A DNA stretch of 64,000 nucleotides from Streptomyces xylophagus (GTDB lineage: Bacteria; Actinomycetota; Actinomycetes; Streptomycetales; Streptomycetaceae), in the NCBI RefSeq assembly GCF_000716435.1, contig NZ_JNWO01000008.1, positions 248,001-312,000 of the forward strand. Reading direction: 5' to 3'. Positions 24,277-32,417 of this stretch are shown piece after piece (position 1 is the stretch's first letter; every line of letters begins with the position of its first letter). The translations under genes were made by a program, and so were the position numbers. The notes beneath the pieces were generated by a model. That model saw only the letters and a list, made by a program, of their open reading frames with translations, did no database searches and was not told where the DNA came from.

Positions 24277-26100
24277 ATGACCTCCCCCACCCTCTCCCCG
24301 GACGGCCACTCCGTGGCATACGTCGACACGAACGGCGCGGTCACAGTCACCGAGCACGCCACCGGTGAGATACGCACCCTGCACAACCCCACCCCCCGCA
24401 CCGTGCACGCCCTCCAATGGGCCCCGGACGGCACCCACTTGCTGCTCATCACGGAGTCGACAGGTCGCGAGCGCTTCACCCCGCACACCCTGCGCCTGGC
24501 GGACGGCGCGCTGCTGGACCTGGCCCCCGAGGGCACCCTGCAAGTGCGCGGACTATGGACCTCGCCTGCGCACCCGCACGCCATGGTCACGGCCGTCCGC
24601 CGACGAGGGGACCGCGCGCTGCACCCCTGGTACCTCCCTCTGAACCTCACCCCGGCCCACCCGCTCGCCCACTGCCCGGACGGCACCCGCGACTGGACCT
24701 TCGACCACCAACTCACCTGCCGGGCCTGCCTCGTGGGCCTCCCCGACGGCACCCTGCGCCTGCTCACCTCGACGGACGGCCACGCGTGGCAACCGCTCCT
24801 CGACCTCCCCCTCGACGACGCCCCGGACACCCGCCTCCTCGGCATCCACCCGGCTTCCGGCGAGGTCCTGCTGCTGACCGCGTACCAGGCCGACGCCGTC
24901 CGGATCGCCGCCGTCCACCCCGGTACCGGCCGCCCGCGCACCCTCCTCGCCGCACCCCCGTACGACATCACCACGGCCTGGCTCGCCCCGGACGGCACAC
25001 CGCGCGCCGCCCTCCACCACGCGGCCCGCCGCCACCACACCTGCGCGGACCCCGCCTACGCCCGCGACCTCGCCCGTGTCGCCGACCGCATCCCCGGCGA
25101 CCTCGAACTCCTGGGCCGCGACGGCGCGGACGACCACTGGCTCCTCGCCGCCCACGACCCGGCCCACGCACCACGCCACTACGTCTACGACCGAGGGGAG
25201 GGGACGGCCGTAGCGCTGCGGCCTGAGTCCGTCGAACCGCCCACCGGCGGGCCCCGCACGACCGTCCTCACCCTCACCGCCTCCGACGGCCACCCCCTCA
25301 CCGCCTATCTCACCCTGCCCCCGGACGCGCCAACTCCTCCCCTCGTGCTGCGCGTTCACGGCGGACCGTGGGCCCGCGACCGGTGGCGTCACGACCCCGA
25401 GGCGAGGTCGCTCGCCGCGGCCGGTGCGGCGGTGCTGCGCGTCAACTACCGCGGTTCCACCGGGTATGGGCGCGCCTTCCGTGATCTCGGGGACGGCGAG
25501 TGGGGCGCGCGGATGCAGCGGGATCTGTACGACGCGGTGGACGCCCTGGTCGAGCAGGGGGTGTGCGATCCGGACCGTATCGCCGCGTACGGCGGTTCCT
25601 ACGGCGGCTACGCGTCCCTGCTCGCCCTCACCGACCCCCGTTTCCGTTGCGCCGTCGCGGTGAACCCGTTGGTCGACCTCGCCTCCTCCGACTGGGCGGA
25701 CGGCCCTTATTGGCGGCGCATGCGGGCCCTGTGGGACAAGCAGATCGGCTGGAGCCGGTTGTCGCAGGCGGAGTTGCGGCGCCGTTCGCCGCTGCACCAG
25801 GTCACGGCGATGCACGGCCCGGCACTGGTGGTACGCGGCGCGCACGATCCGCGCGTCGACGCGGCCGGCGTCGAGGCGTTCGCACGGGCGAGACGCGCGG
25901 CGGGCGGGGAGGTGGAGGAGTTGGTCCTGCCGGACGACGGTCACGCCGTCCGCAGTTCAGCGGGGCAGGAAGCCCTCCGGCACGCGCTGTTCGCCTTCCT
26001 CACCCGGCACTTGGGCCTGCCGAGGCCAGCAGATCCAGTTCCGCCGCCAGGTTGTACCGCGCCGTCGCCTCCCACTCCGCCGCCCCGTACGGCGTCCTGA
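24277..26100 (+). CDS. S9-family (prolyl oligopeptidase-type) serine peptidase
   Basis: This 607-residue protein has an N-terminal beta-propeller-like half (about 1-350) and a C-terminal alpha/beta-hydrolase domain. The catalytic triad is visible as Ser441 in GGSYGG, Asp524 in GAHDPR and His556 in DDGHAV. Relatives cut short peptides after Pro or release N-terminal residues. It follows the peptide cluster after a 404-base repeat block and could trim the leader, though generic peptide turnover is equally possible. The last 101 bases overlap the convergent HD gene, and the Pro-rich C-terminus past residue 575 may not be part of the fold. Confidence 0.88.
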   Translation: MTSPTLSPDGHSVAYVDTNGAVTVTEHATGEIRTLHNPTPRTVHALQWAPDGTHLLLITESTGRERFTPHTLRLADGALLDLAPEGTLQVRGLWTSPAHPHAMVTAVRRRGDRALHPWYLPLNLTPAHPLAHCPDGTRDWTFDHQLTCRACLVGLPDGTLRLLTSTDGHAWQPLLDLPLDDAPDTRLLGIHPASGEVLLLTAYQADAVRIAAVHPGTGRPRTLLAAPPYDITTAWLAPDGTPRAALHHAARRHHTCADPAYARDLARVADRIPGDLELLGRDGADDHWLLAAHDPAHAPRHYVYDRGEGTAVALRPESVEPPTGGPRTTVLTLTASDGHPLTAYLTLPPDAPTPPLVLRVHGGPWARDRWRHDPEARSLAAAGAAVLRVNYRGSTGYGRAFRDLGDGEWGARMQRDLYDAVDALVEQGVCDPDRIAAYGGSYGGYASLLALTDPRFRCAVAVNPLVDLASSDWADGPYWRRMRALWDKQIGWSRLSQAELRRRSPLHQVTAMHGPALVVRGAHDPRVDAAGVEAFARARRAAGGEVEELVLPDDGHAVRSSAGQEALRHALFAFLTRHLGLPRPADPVPPPGCTAPSPPTPPPRTAS

Positions 26101-26662
26101 ACAGCCGTGGCAGCGCGAGGAGTTGACGCAGGATCGCCGAACGGCCCTCCCGGAAGAGGTCGTTGGGGACGAAGTGGTACTCCTCGCGGACGGCGGCCGT
26201 GTACGCGGCGTACGCGGACGGCGGTGCGGCCAGGATCGCGAGGTCGGCGTCGCACAGGACCTGGCCGTCGCGGTCGTCGTCGGCGGGGGCGTGCGTGACG
26301 GTGAGGCGGACGAGGCGGGCGACCTCGGCGGTCTTCACCTCCGGCACGCCCGCCTCGGTCAGGGCCCGCTCGGCGAGCCGGGCCGACCGTTCCTCGTTCT
26401 CGGAGCGGTCGGGGAGGTAGACCGCGTCGTGGAACCAGGCCGCGAGCCGTACGACGTCCGGGTCGTCGGCGTGCTTCTCCAGTACGTCGACGTGGTCGAG
26501 GACCGCGGTGAGGTGGGTGAGCGTGTGATAGTGCCGCTGCGGCTCCTGCCAGCGGGCGAGGAGGTTCTCGGCGTAGGGCGCGGGATCGGGTCCGCCTGCT
26601 GGCGTGCGGGCTCCTTCGAGAGCGCGGGTCCAGCGGGCGCGGAGGGCGTCGAGGTCGGCCAT
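26000..26662 (-). CDS. HD-domain metal-dependent phosphohydrolase
   Basis: This 220-residue protein has the HD signature AAWFHDAVY near residue 76, an upstream His in HYHTLTHL and a downstream Asp in CDADLAILA, the usual metal ligands. The family includes nucleotide phosphohydrolases and predicted metal-dependent proteins of unknown substrate. Its 3' end overlaps the S9 peptidase gene by 101 bases in opposite orientation, so antisense interference is possible. Confidence 0.85.
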   Translation of the reverse strand: MADLDALRARWTRALEGARTPAGGPDPAPYAENLLARWQEPQRHYHTLTHLTAVLDHVDVLEKHADDPDVVRLAAWFHDAVYLPDRSENEERSARLAERALTEAGVPEVKTAEVARLVRLTVTHAPADDDRDGQVLCDADLAILAAPPSAYAAYTAAVREEYHFVPNDLFREGRSAILRQLLALPRLFRTPYGAAEWEATARYNLAAELDLLASAGPSAG

Positions 26663-26719
26663 GCCTCACATTTTCGCCCCTTGTTTTCCTTCCGCGCCCT
26701 CGCGCCTAGCGTGGAACGC

Positions 26720-27400
26720 ATGACTTACGCCGACACGACTCACGACGTACGTGACCCCGAGCTGCCCGGCCGTCTCCTCGCCGTCGAACGCGACGCGCTC
26801 GTCCCGTTCCTGCGCTCCCGCCCCGACGAGGACTTCGCGCGGGCGACCGTCGCGTGTCCGGGCTGGACCGTGCGGGACGTGCTCGCGCACTGTTCGGCCG
26901 CGCTGACGCGGGTGGTGGAACGCCGGTTCGAGGAGGGGGTGTTCTCACCGGAGGCGAACGACCGGGACATCGCCGAGCGCGCCGACTGGACGAACGCGCG
27001 GGTCGTCGACGAACTGGAGCGGGGCATGACCGAGGCCGGTGCGGCGATCGCCCGCGCGGGCGGTGCGCTGGACGGGGTCGCGCTCGGGGAGTGGGTGCAC
27101 GCCGGCGACGTACGGGACGCGCTCGGGGTGCCCGGGGCGTACGGCGGTGCGGGGCTGGGGTCCGCGCTGACCCTGCTCTCCCGTGTGACCCGGCAGAGGG
27201 GCCATCTGCCTCTCCACGCGGACCTCGACGACCTGGACGATCCGCTGCGGCTGGGCGACGCGTCGGGGGAGCGGACGCCCGCGCGCTACATCGGCGATGC
27301 GCCCACGCTCGTACGGCTGTACTCGGGTCGGCCGGTGCCGGACGGGTCGGCGTACGAACTGGCGGGGGCGACGGCGGAGGAGCTGAACATCTTCGGGTGA
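26720..27400 (+). CDS. MDMPI/DinB-fold protein (TIGR03083-like)
   Basis: This 226-residue protein has the maleylpyruvate-isomerase-type N-terminal helical bundle: ARATVACPGWTVRDVLAHCSAALTRV with the metal-binding His of AHC, then LGEWVHAGDVRDALGVPG supplying two more His/Asp ligands. The C-terminal part (LVRLYSGRPVPDGSAYELAG) matches the small lipocalin-like extension. Members often act as mycothiol-dependent transferases, but substrate is unknown. A TAGCGT box seven bases before the ATG implies leaderless transcription, divergent from the HD gene. Confidence 0.83.
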   Translation: MTYADTTHDVRDPELPGRLLAVERDALVPFLRSRPDEDFARATVACPGWTVRDVLAHCSAALTRVVERRFEEGVFSPEANDRDIAERADWTNARVVDELERGMTEAGAAIARAGGALDGVALGEWVHAGDVRDALGVPGAYGGAGLGSALTLLSRVTRQRGHLPLHADLDDLDDPLRLGDASGERTPARYIGDAPTLVRLYSGRPVPDGSAYELAGATAEELNIFG

Positions 27401-27508
27401 CGGTTGCGGGTGTGACGGGGGTGATCTCGCGAGCCCCGCCCCTCCCGGCGTACCCTGAGATTGGACTAGACCTGTAGCCGCTCCAGGGAACACGACGGAA
27501 GGGGTCCT

Positions 27509-28204
27509 ATGAGCACGCGTGCAGTCCTGGAGGTGATCGCCCTCGGCGCCGAGGACGCGGTCGCCGCCCAGGCCGGAGGCGCGGACCGTCTCGAACTGGT
27601 CACCGACATGGCGGCCGACGGGCTCACCCCGCCGGTGGAGACCTTCGCCGCGATCCGCGCCTCCGTCGACATCGACCTGCGCGTGATGCTGCGCCTCGCG
27701 GACGGCTTCGCCGCCGGTGACGTCCCCCGGCTGGTGCGGGCGGCCACCGAACTGCGGACCGCCGGCGCCGACCAGTTCGTGCTCGGCTTCCTCGACCCGG
27801 ACGGCTGCGTCGACCTCGACGCGGTGGAACGCGTCGTCGCCGAACTGGACGGCTGCGCCTGGACGTTCCACCGCGCGATCGACCGCGCCGCCGACCGCGA
27901 CGCCCTGCGCAAGCAGCTCGCGGACCTGCCCGGACTCGACACCTACCTCACCGCCGGCTCGGCGACGGGCGTCGACGACGGCCTCCCCACCCTCCTCCGC
28001 GAGGCGGCCCTGCGCGGCGAACCCGGCTACGAACAGCGCGTCCTGGTCGGCGGCGGCCTGCGCCTCGCCCACGTACCGACCCTGCTCGCCGCCGGCGTCG
28101 ACGCCTTCCACATCGGCGGGGCCGCTCGGCCGGGCGGCTGGGCGGAACCGGTCTCGGCGTCGGCCGTCGGGGAGTGGCGGAAGGTTCTCGACGCCCGGTC
28201 GTAG
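27509..28204 (+). CDS. cutC: CutC-family protein (copper homeostasis-type)
   Basis: This 231-residue protein is a CutC TIM barrel: LEVIALGAEDAVAAQAGGADRLELV at the N-terminus, GFLDPDGCVDLDAVERVV, WTFHRAIDRAADR with the conserved His-Arg, and VGGGLRLAHVPTLLAAGVDAFHIGGAAR. CutC was linked to copper tolerance in Escherichia coli, but its biochemical role remains uncertain. GGAAGGGG lies six bases before the ATG. No copper-related neighbour supports a metal role here. Confidence 0.9.
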   Translation: MSTRAVLEVIALGAEDAVAAQAGGADRLELVTDMAADGLTPPVETFAAIRASVDIDLRVMLRLADGFAAGDVPRLVRAATELRTAGADQFVLGFLDPDGCVDLDAVERVVAELDGCAWTFHRAIDRAADRDALRKQLADLPGLDTYLTAGSATGVDDGLPTLLREAALRGEPGYEQRVLVGGGLRLAHVPTLLAAGVDAFHIGGAARPGGWAEPVSASAVGEWRKVLDARS

Positions 28205-28283
28205 GAATGTCGTAGGACGGTCGTGGGAGGGATGCGCGACGAGGCGGGGCGTCGATTCCCGGTGTGCGCCCCGTCCGTCGGCC

Positions 28284-29465
28284 TCAGGTGCGCGCCGGTT
28301 CCGAAGCACTCGCGGCCGGCTGCCGCTGCGGCCCCCGTACCGGCCGTGTCGTCAGTGCCGCCACGACCGTCGCCAGCAGGGCGAGGCCCGCCCCCGCCAG
28401 CAGGAACCAGCGGTCGCCGAACAGGCTCAGGGCCAGGCTGCCCGTGCCGCCGGCCGCCGCCATGCCCAGGTAGAGCGCGCTGCTGTTGAGGGAGATCAGC
28501 ACGGGTGCGTCGGCGGGGGCGAGGGAGGTCACGCGGGTGATCTGGGCGACCATGATGGACCAGCCGAACACCGGGGCGAGCGCGGAGGCGGCGAGCGCGG
28601 TCGGCATGGTGCGCAGCGTCCACGGGGAGGCGGCCGCCAGCGCCACATAGGCCGTACTCGCCGACAGGATCACCACCCGCGGCCCCCACCTGTCGATCAC
28701 CCGCCCGCTCACCGTCGAACCCACGACCGCCGCGCAGCCGGACACCAGGAGCAGCAGGGTCAGCCGGTCCTGGGAACCGTGGGTCGCCGGGCGGGTGGCC
28801 ACCGTGTAGTAGATGTACGTCGTCTGGAAGGCCAGGAAGACCAGGAAGGTGGTGCCGGCCGCGCCCAGCACCCGCCGGTCGGCCAGCGGGGCGAACCGCG
28901 CGCGCAGGCCCAACGAGGCGGCGGGCTGCGGGAGTTCGGGCAGCAGCACGGCGAGTCCCGCGAACGCGGCGACCCCGAGCCCGGTCACCAGCCACATCGT
29001 GAGCCGCCAGTCCGTACGCCCGATCCAGGTGCCCAGCGGTACCCCGAGCGCGGTCGCGACCGTCAGCCCGCCCATCACCACCGCGATCGCCCGCCCGCGC
29101 CGCTCCGCCGGCACCAGCGTCGTCGCCACGGCGTTCGCGGTGGGGGTGTACAGAGCCGCTCCTACGGCGGCCAGCACGCGGGTCGCCAGCAGCGCGTCGT
29201 ACGAAGGGGCAAGCGCCGTAAGGGCGTTGGCGGCGCTGAAGACGGCGAGCGCCGTGAGCAGGGCGCGGCGGCGCGGCCAGCGCGCGGTGACCGTGGCCAG
29301 GACGGGGGCGAGGACGCCGTAGGAGAGGGCGAAGACGGTGACCATCTGGCCGGCGACCGAGATGGAGACGTCCAGATCGCGGGCGACGAGCGGCAGGATG
29401 CCGGCCGTCACCATGCCGTCGGTTCCTACGGCGAAGGTGCCGAGGGCGAGCAGGAGCAGGCGCAC
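28284..29465 (-). CDS. MFS transporter of the drug:H+ antiporter type
   Basis: This protein of about 393 residues has twelve predicted membrane helices and the MFS loop motif (ATVTARWPRRRALL at loop 2-3); PTANAVATTLVPAERRGRAIAVVMGG is typical of AraJ/YdhP-like exporters. I place the start at GTG 29465, which has GGGGGA upstream. A TTG at 29519 would extend the frame, but that codon lies inside the operator palindrome. Divergent from the ArsR-type regulator at 29571, with palindromes between, it is probably induced by its own substrate. Confidence 0.86.
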   Translation of the reverse strand: MRLLLLALGTFAVGTDGMVTAGILPLVARDLDVSISVAGQMVTVFALSYGVLAPVLATVTARWPRRRALLTALAVFSAANALTALAPSYDALLATRVLAAVGAALYTPTANAVATTLVPAERRGRAIAVVMGGLTVATALGVPLGTWIGRTDWRLTMWLVTGLGVAAFAGLAVLLPELPQPAASLGLRARFAPLADRRVLGAAGTTFLVFLAFQTTYIYYTVATRPATHGSQDRLTLLLLVSGCAAVVGSTVSGRVIDRWGPRVVILSASTAYVALAAASPWTLRTMPTALAASALAPVFGWSIMVAQITRVTSLAPADAPVLISLNSSALYLGMAAAGGTGSLALSLFGDRWFLLAGAGLALLATVVAALTTRPVRGPQRQPAASASEPART

Positions 29466-29503
29466 GGGTCCCCCAGGTGCGTCCGGCGCAGGACTGCGCA
29501 ACG

Positions 29504-29549
29504 GTTTGACGTTGGTCAAACAATAGAGGTTGTTGGATGATTGTCAAAC
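29504..29549. promoter_or_regulatory. Twin operator between MFS and ArsR-type genes
   Basis: GTTTGAC-GTTG-GTCAAAC (29504-29521) is a perfect palindrome. A second, imperfect copy, GTTGGAT-GATT-GTCAAAC (29532-29549), follows with centres 28 bases apart. They sit between the divergent exporter and regulator genes, the expected place for a site that represses both. Confidence 0.7.
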
Positions 29550-29570
29550 GGTACGGAGGGGAGTGCGCCC

Positions 29571-29900
29571 GTGAGCGAGGCGGAGAACGAGTGGCTGCCG
29601 CAGCCGGACGTCGACGACATCGAGCTGGTCAAGGTGTTGCAGGCGCTCGCCGACCCGGTGCGGCTGTCGCTGCTGAAGGCGTATGCGGCGGGGAAGCGGT
29701 TCAACTGTTCGCCCGAAGAGCTCGGCGTCGCTCATCTGCACAAGTCGACCGTCTCGCACCACATGAAGATCATGCGCGAGGCCGGGCTCACCTCGACCCG
29801 GGCCGTCGGCCGCAACCGCTATGTGCAGCTGCGGCGGGACGACCTGGACGCGAGGTTCCCCGGGTTGCTGGACTCCCTGCTCAAATCCCTGCCTGATTAG
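29571..29900 (+). CDS. ArsR/HTH_20-family transcriptional regulator
   Basis: This 109-residue protein has a winged helix-turn-helix of the ArsR type: VKVLQALADPVRLSLLKAYA, then HLHKSTVSHHMKIMREAGLT and GRNRYVQLRRDDLD for the wing. No Cys pair for metal sensing is seen, apart from one Cys (FNCSPEE), so an organic ligand is more likely than arsenic. GTG 29571 has GGAGGGGAG upstream; a TTG at 29541 would lie inside the operator. The stop overlaps the convergent helicase gene by four bases. Confidence 0.87.
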   Translation: MSEAENEWLPQPDVDDIELVKVLQALADPVRLSLLKAYAAGKRFNCSPEELGVAHLHKSTVSHHMKIMREAGLTSTRAVGRNRYVQLRRDDLDARFPGLLDSLLKSLPD

Positions 29901-31936
29901 GCGAGTTGGGGCGGCAGCGGTGCCGCGTGCGTGACGATCAGGCCCGATACCGCTCGGGTCAGGGAGACGTACAGGCGGCGCAGGCCGGTGCGTTCGTCGG
30001 GTTCGCCGTCGACCACGGCCTGCGGTTCGTCGAGGACCACGTAGTCGTACTCCAGGCCCTTCGCGAGCGAGGCCGGGACCAGGGTCAGCCGGGTGTCTGC
30101 GGTCGTCTCCTCGCCCGGGTCGATGTAACCGATGCCCGCCGCCGTCAGCGCCTCCGCCAGTTCGGGGATGCGGGCATCGGCCGCGATCAGGCCCGTCGAA
30201 CCCTCGTTGCGCAGCAACTCCTCGCAGGCGGCGACCACTTCGGCCGTACCGGTGACGGGGCGCAGGTCGAAAAAGCCGGGGTTCTCACGGACCGAGGCGA
30301 CGGGGGTGAGTCCCGGCGCGATGTGGGGGAGGAGCCGGGAGGCGTACGTGATGACGTCCGTCGGTACGCGGAAACCGGCCGTCAACTCCTCGATCACGCC
30401 CTCGGACTTGCCGAGGTGGGCCAGCGCCTCGTCCCAACTCCGGGTCGCCCAGGGCGTGGTGCCCTGTGCCAGGTCGCCGAGGACGGTCGCGGAACCGGTG
30501 GTGCAGCGGCGGCCGACGGCGCGGTACTGCATCGGGGAGAGGTCCTGGGCCTCGTCGAGCACGACATGCCCTAGCGAGTGCGTCCGCTGGACGAGGTCGG
30601 TCGCCTCGTCGATCAACACGGCGTCCGCGGCAGCCCACTTGGCGGCCTTGATGCTCCGCACGGGCTTCGACCAGAGGATCGTCTTCTGCTCGTCCTCGTC
30701 GAGGAGTCCGTCCGCGTGCGCGGCGAGGAAGTCCGCGTCGCTGAGCAGCCGCAGCACAAGTTTCGCGGGCTCGACCGGCGGCCACACCGCCTTCACGGCC
30801 GCCTTCACCGCGGCGTTGCGGGCCACCGCGTCCTGCACCCGGTCGTCCGGCGCCTCCCCCGACCGCTCCATCTGCACCAGCACGGCATGCGCGATGCGCT
30901 GCGGCAGGGCCTCGCGGGCGGCGCCGTAGCGGATGTCGCGGTCGAGCAACTCCCGCACGATGGCTTCGAGTTCGTACGCCGGTACCCGCCACCGGCGTGA
31001 GCCGCGCACCACCATCACCGGCTCGGTCGGCAGAGTCACGTGCGAGTAGATCGCCCTGCGGAGGACCTCGGCCATGCGCGCGTCGCCCTTGATGACGGCG
31101 GCCGGTGCCTCGTCCGTGCCGCGCACCTCGACGTGGGCGACCAGGTCGTCGACCGTGCCCTGGCGGACCGTCAACTCGCCCAGCGCGGGCAGGACTTGCT
31201 CGATGTAGTGGAGGAAGGACTTGTTCGGCCCGATGACGAGGGTGCCGGTACGGGCGAGCCGCTCGCGGTGGGCGTAGAGGAGGTAGGCGACGCGGTGCAG
31301 GCCGACGGCGGTCTTCCCGGTCCCGGGGCCTCCCTGCACGCACACCGTGCCGCCCAGTCCGCTGCGCACGATCTCGTCCTGCTCGGGCTGGATGGTGGCG
31401 ACGATGTCGCGCATCGGGCCGACGCGGGGCCGCTCGATCTCCTGCTGCAGCAGCTTGCTGGTCGCGGCGGCCTCGGCCGGGTCCATGAGGTGCTCGTCCT
31501 CGTACGCCGTGAGGTCGCCGCCCGTGTAACCGAAGCGGCGGCGCAGCGAGACATCCAAGGGGTCCTTCTTCGACGCCCGGTAGAACGGCTGCGAGACCGG
31601 CGCACGCCAGTCGATGACCATCGGGTCGCCGTCACCGTCGTGCACATGCCGGCGCCCGATGTAGAACTGCTCGCCCTCCGCGCCCTCGGCCTGCTCGGCG
31701 CCGGGTGCGTGCAGGTAGTTGAGCCGGCCGAAGAACAGCGGGGTGTCGCTCAGGTCGGCCAGGGCCTTGATGCGCTCGTCGATCTGACGGGCGAGGACCT
31801 CGGCGTTGACCCAGTTCGCGGTGACGTCCTTGATGTCGAGCGACTCGACGTCTTCGCGCATGGCGCGGAGCGCGGAACGGGAGGAGGCGAGGTGGGAGCG
31901 TTCGCGGGCGAGGGGGTCGTCAGTGGGCGTGGACAA
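29897..31936 (-). CDS. HelD/HelR-type superfamily 1 helicase (RNA polymerase-associated)
   Basis: This 679-residue protein has the HelD layout: an N-terminal coiled-coil arm (residues 1-60), the GRLNYLH and FYIGRRHVHD beta region, Walker A GGPGTGKTAVG (about residue 205), motif II LDEAQDLSPMQ, and a C-terminal UvrD domain (LEYDYVVLDEPQ, RRLYVSLTRAVSGL). HelD proteins dislodge RNA polymerase from nucleic acid, and the HelR subgroup protects against rifamycins. I found no rifamycin-associated element upstream, so the HelR assignment is open. The TTG start has GGAGG seven bases upstream. Confidence 0.88.
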   Translation of the reverse strand: MSTPTDDPLARERSHLASSRSALRAMREDVESLDIKDVTANWVNAEVLARQIDERIKALADLSDTPLFFGRLNYLHAPGAEQAEGAEGEQFYIGRRHVHDGDGDPMVIDWRAPVSQPFYRASKKDPLDVSLRRRFGYTGGDLTAYEDEHLMDPAEAAATSKLLQQEIERPRVGPMRDIVATIQPEQDEIVRSGLGGTVCVQGGPGTGKTAVGLHRVAYLLYAHRERLARTGTLVIGPNKSFLHYIEQVLPALGELTVRQGTVDDLVAHVEVRGTDEAPAAVIKGDARMAEVLRRAIYSHVTLPTEPVMVVRGSRRWRVPAYELEAIVRELLDRDIRYGAAREALPQRIAHAVLVQMERSGEAPDDRVQDAVARNAAVKAAVKAVWPPVEPAKLVLRLLSDADFLAAHADGLLDEDEQKTILWSKPVRSIKAAKWAAADAVLIDEATDLVQRTHSLGHVVLDEAQDLSPMQYRAVGRRCTTGSATVLGDLAQGTTPWATRSWDEALAHLGKSEGVIEELTAGFRVPTDVITYASRLLPHIAPGLTPVASVRENPGFFDLRPVTGTAEVVAACEELLRNEGSTGLIAADARIPELAEALTAAGIGYIDPGEETTADTRLTLVPASLAKGLEYDYVVLDEPQAVVDGEPDERTGLRRLYVSLTRAVSGLIVTHAAPLPPQLA

Positions 31937-32213
31937 GGGGGTGCCTCCGGAGGACCTGCTGTGGCTGCTGGGTGTGTGCTCGATGGGTGCCGACCGGTTT
32001 CCGTCCGGGCGGCGGCACTCCCTGCGGGGAGGCTGGCAAGAGCGGAGATTCTAGGTCAGGGGGAGCGGGGGAGGCGAATGGTTTTTCATCCCCTAGGGGA
32101 CGACCCCTCCACCCAGGAGGGGAGCGGGTCAGCCCGGAGGCGTACACGGGCGGCTCGGAGGTTGGCTCTCCAGACCGATGCCGACCTTATGTCCCAAGAC
32201 GCACCATGGAGTC

Positions 32214-32417
32214 ATGAGCGCAGCAACGCTTCACCCCACCCCCGCCCCCGTCCGGCCGACCGGCGCGACACCGGCCACCGGCAGCCACCACCACCGACTC
32301 GGTGACGCACTTCGCGCCATAAAAGTCTTCGCGGGCGCCGCGTTCAGCGTGGTCGTCCTCGGAGAGTACGGCGAAGAAGCTCTCAGTTCTCCGCGAGGAT
32401 CTCGTCCGCGTCCATGA
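32214..32417 (+). CDS. Small conserved actinobacterial protein
   Basis: This 67-residue ORF begins MSAATLHPTPAPVRPTGATP and contains GDALRAIKVFAGAAFSVVVLGEYGEE, a segment I recognise as conserved among small streptomycete proteins of unknown role. The hydrophobic stretch is amphipathic or membrane-bound. The last 12 residues overlap the convergent XPB gene by 35 bases and read as a basic tail that may be strain-specific. No ribosome site is evident. Confidence 0.6.
   Translation: MSAATLHPTPAPVRPTGATPATGSHHHRLGDALRAIKVFAGAAFSVVVLGEYGEEALSSPRGSRPRP

Noticed and set aside
29466..29519. N-terminal extension of the MFS protein from TTG 29519
   Set aside because: The codon lies within the operator palindrome and has no ribosome site, whereas GTG 29465 has GGGGGA.
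31937..32213. Rifamycin-associated element upstream of the HelD-type gene
   Set aside because: I looked for a GC-rich 19-bp inverted repeat of that type and saw none.
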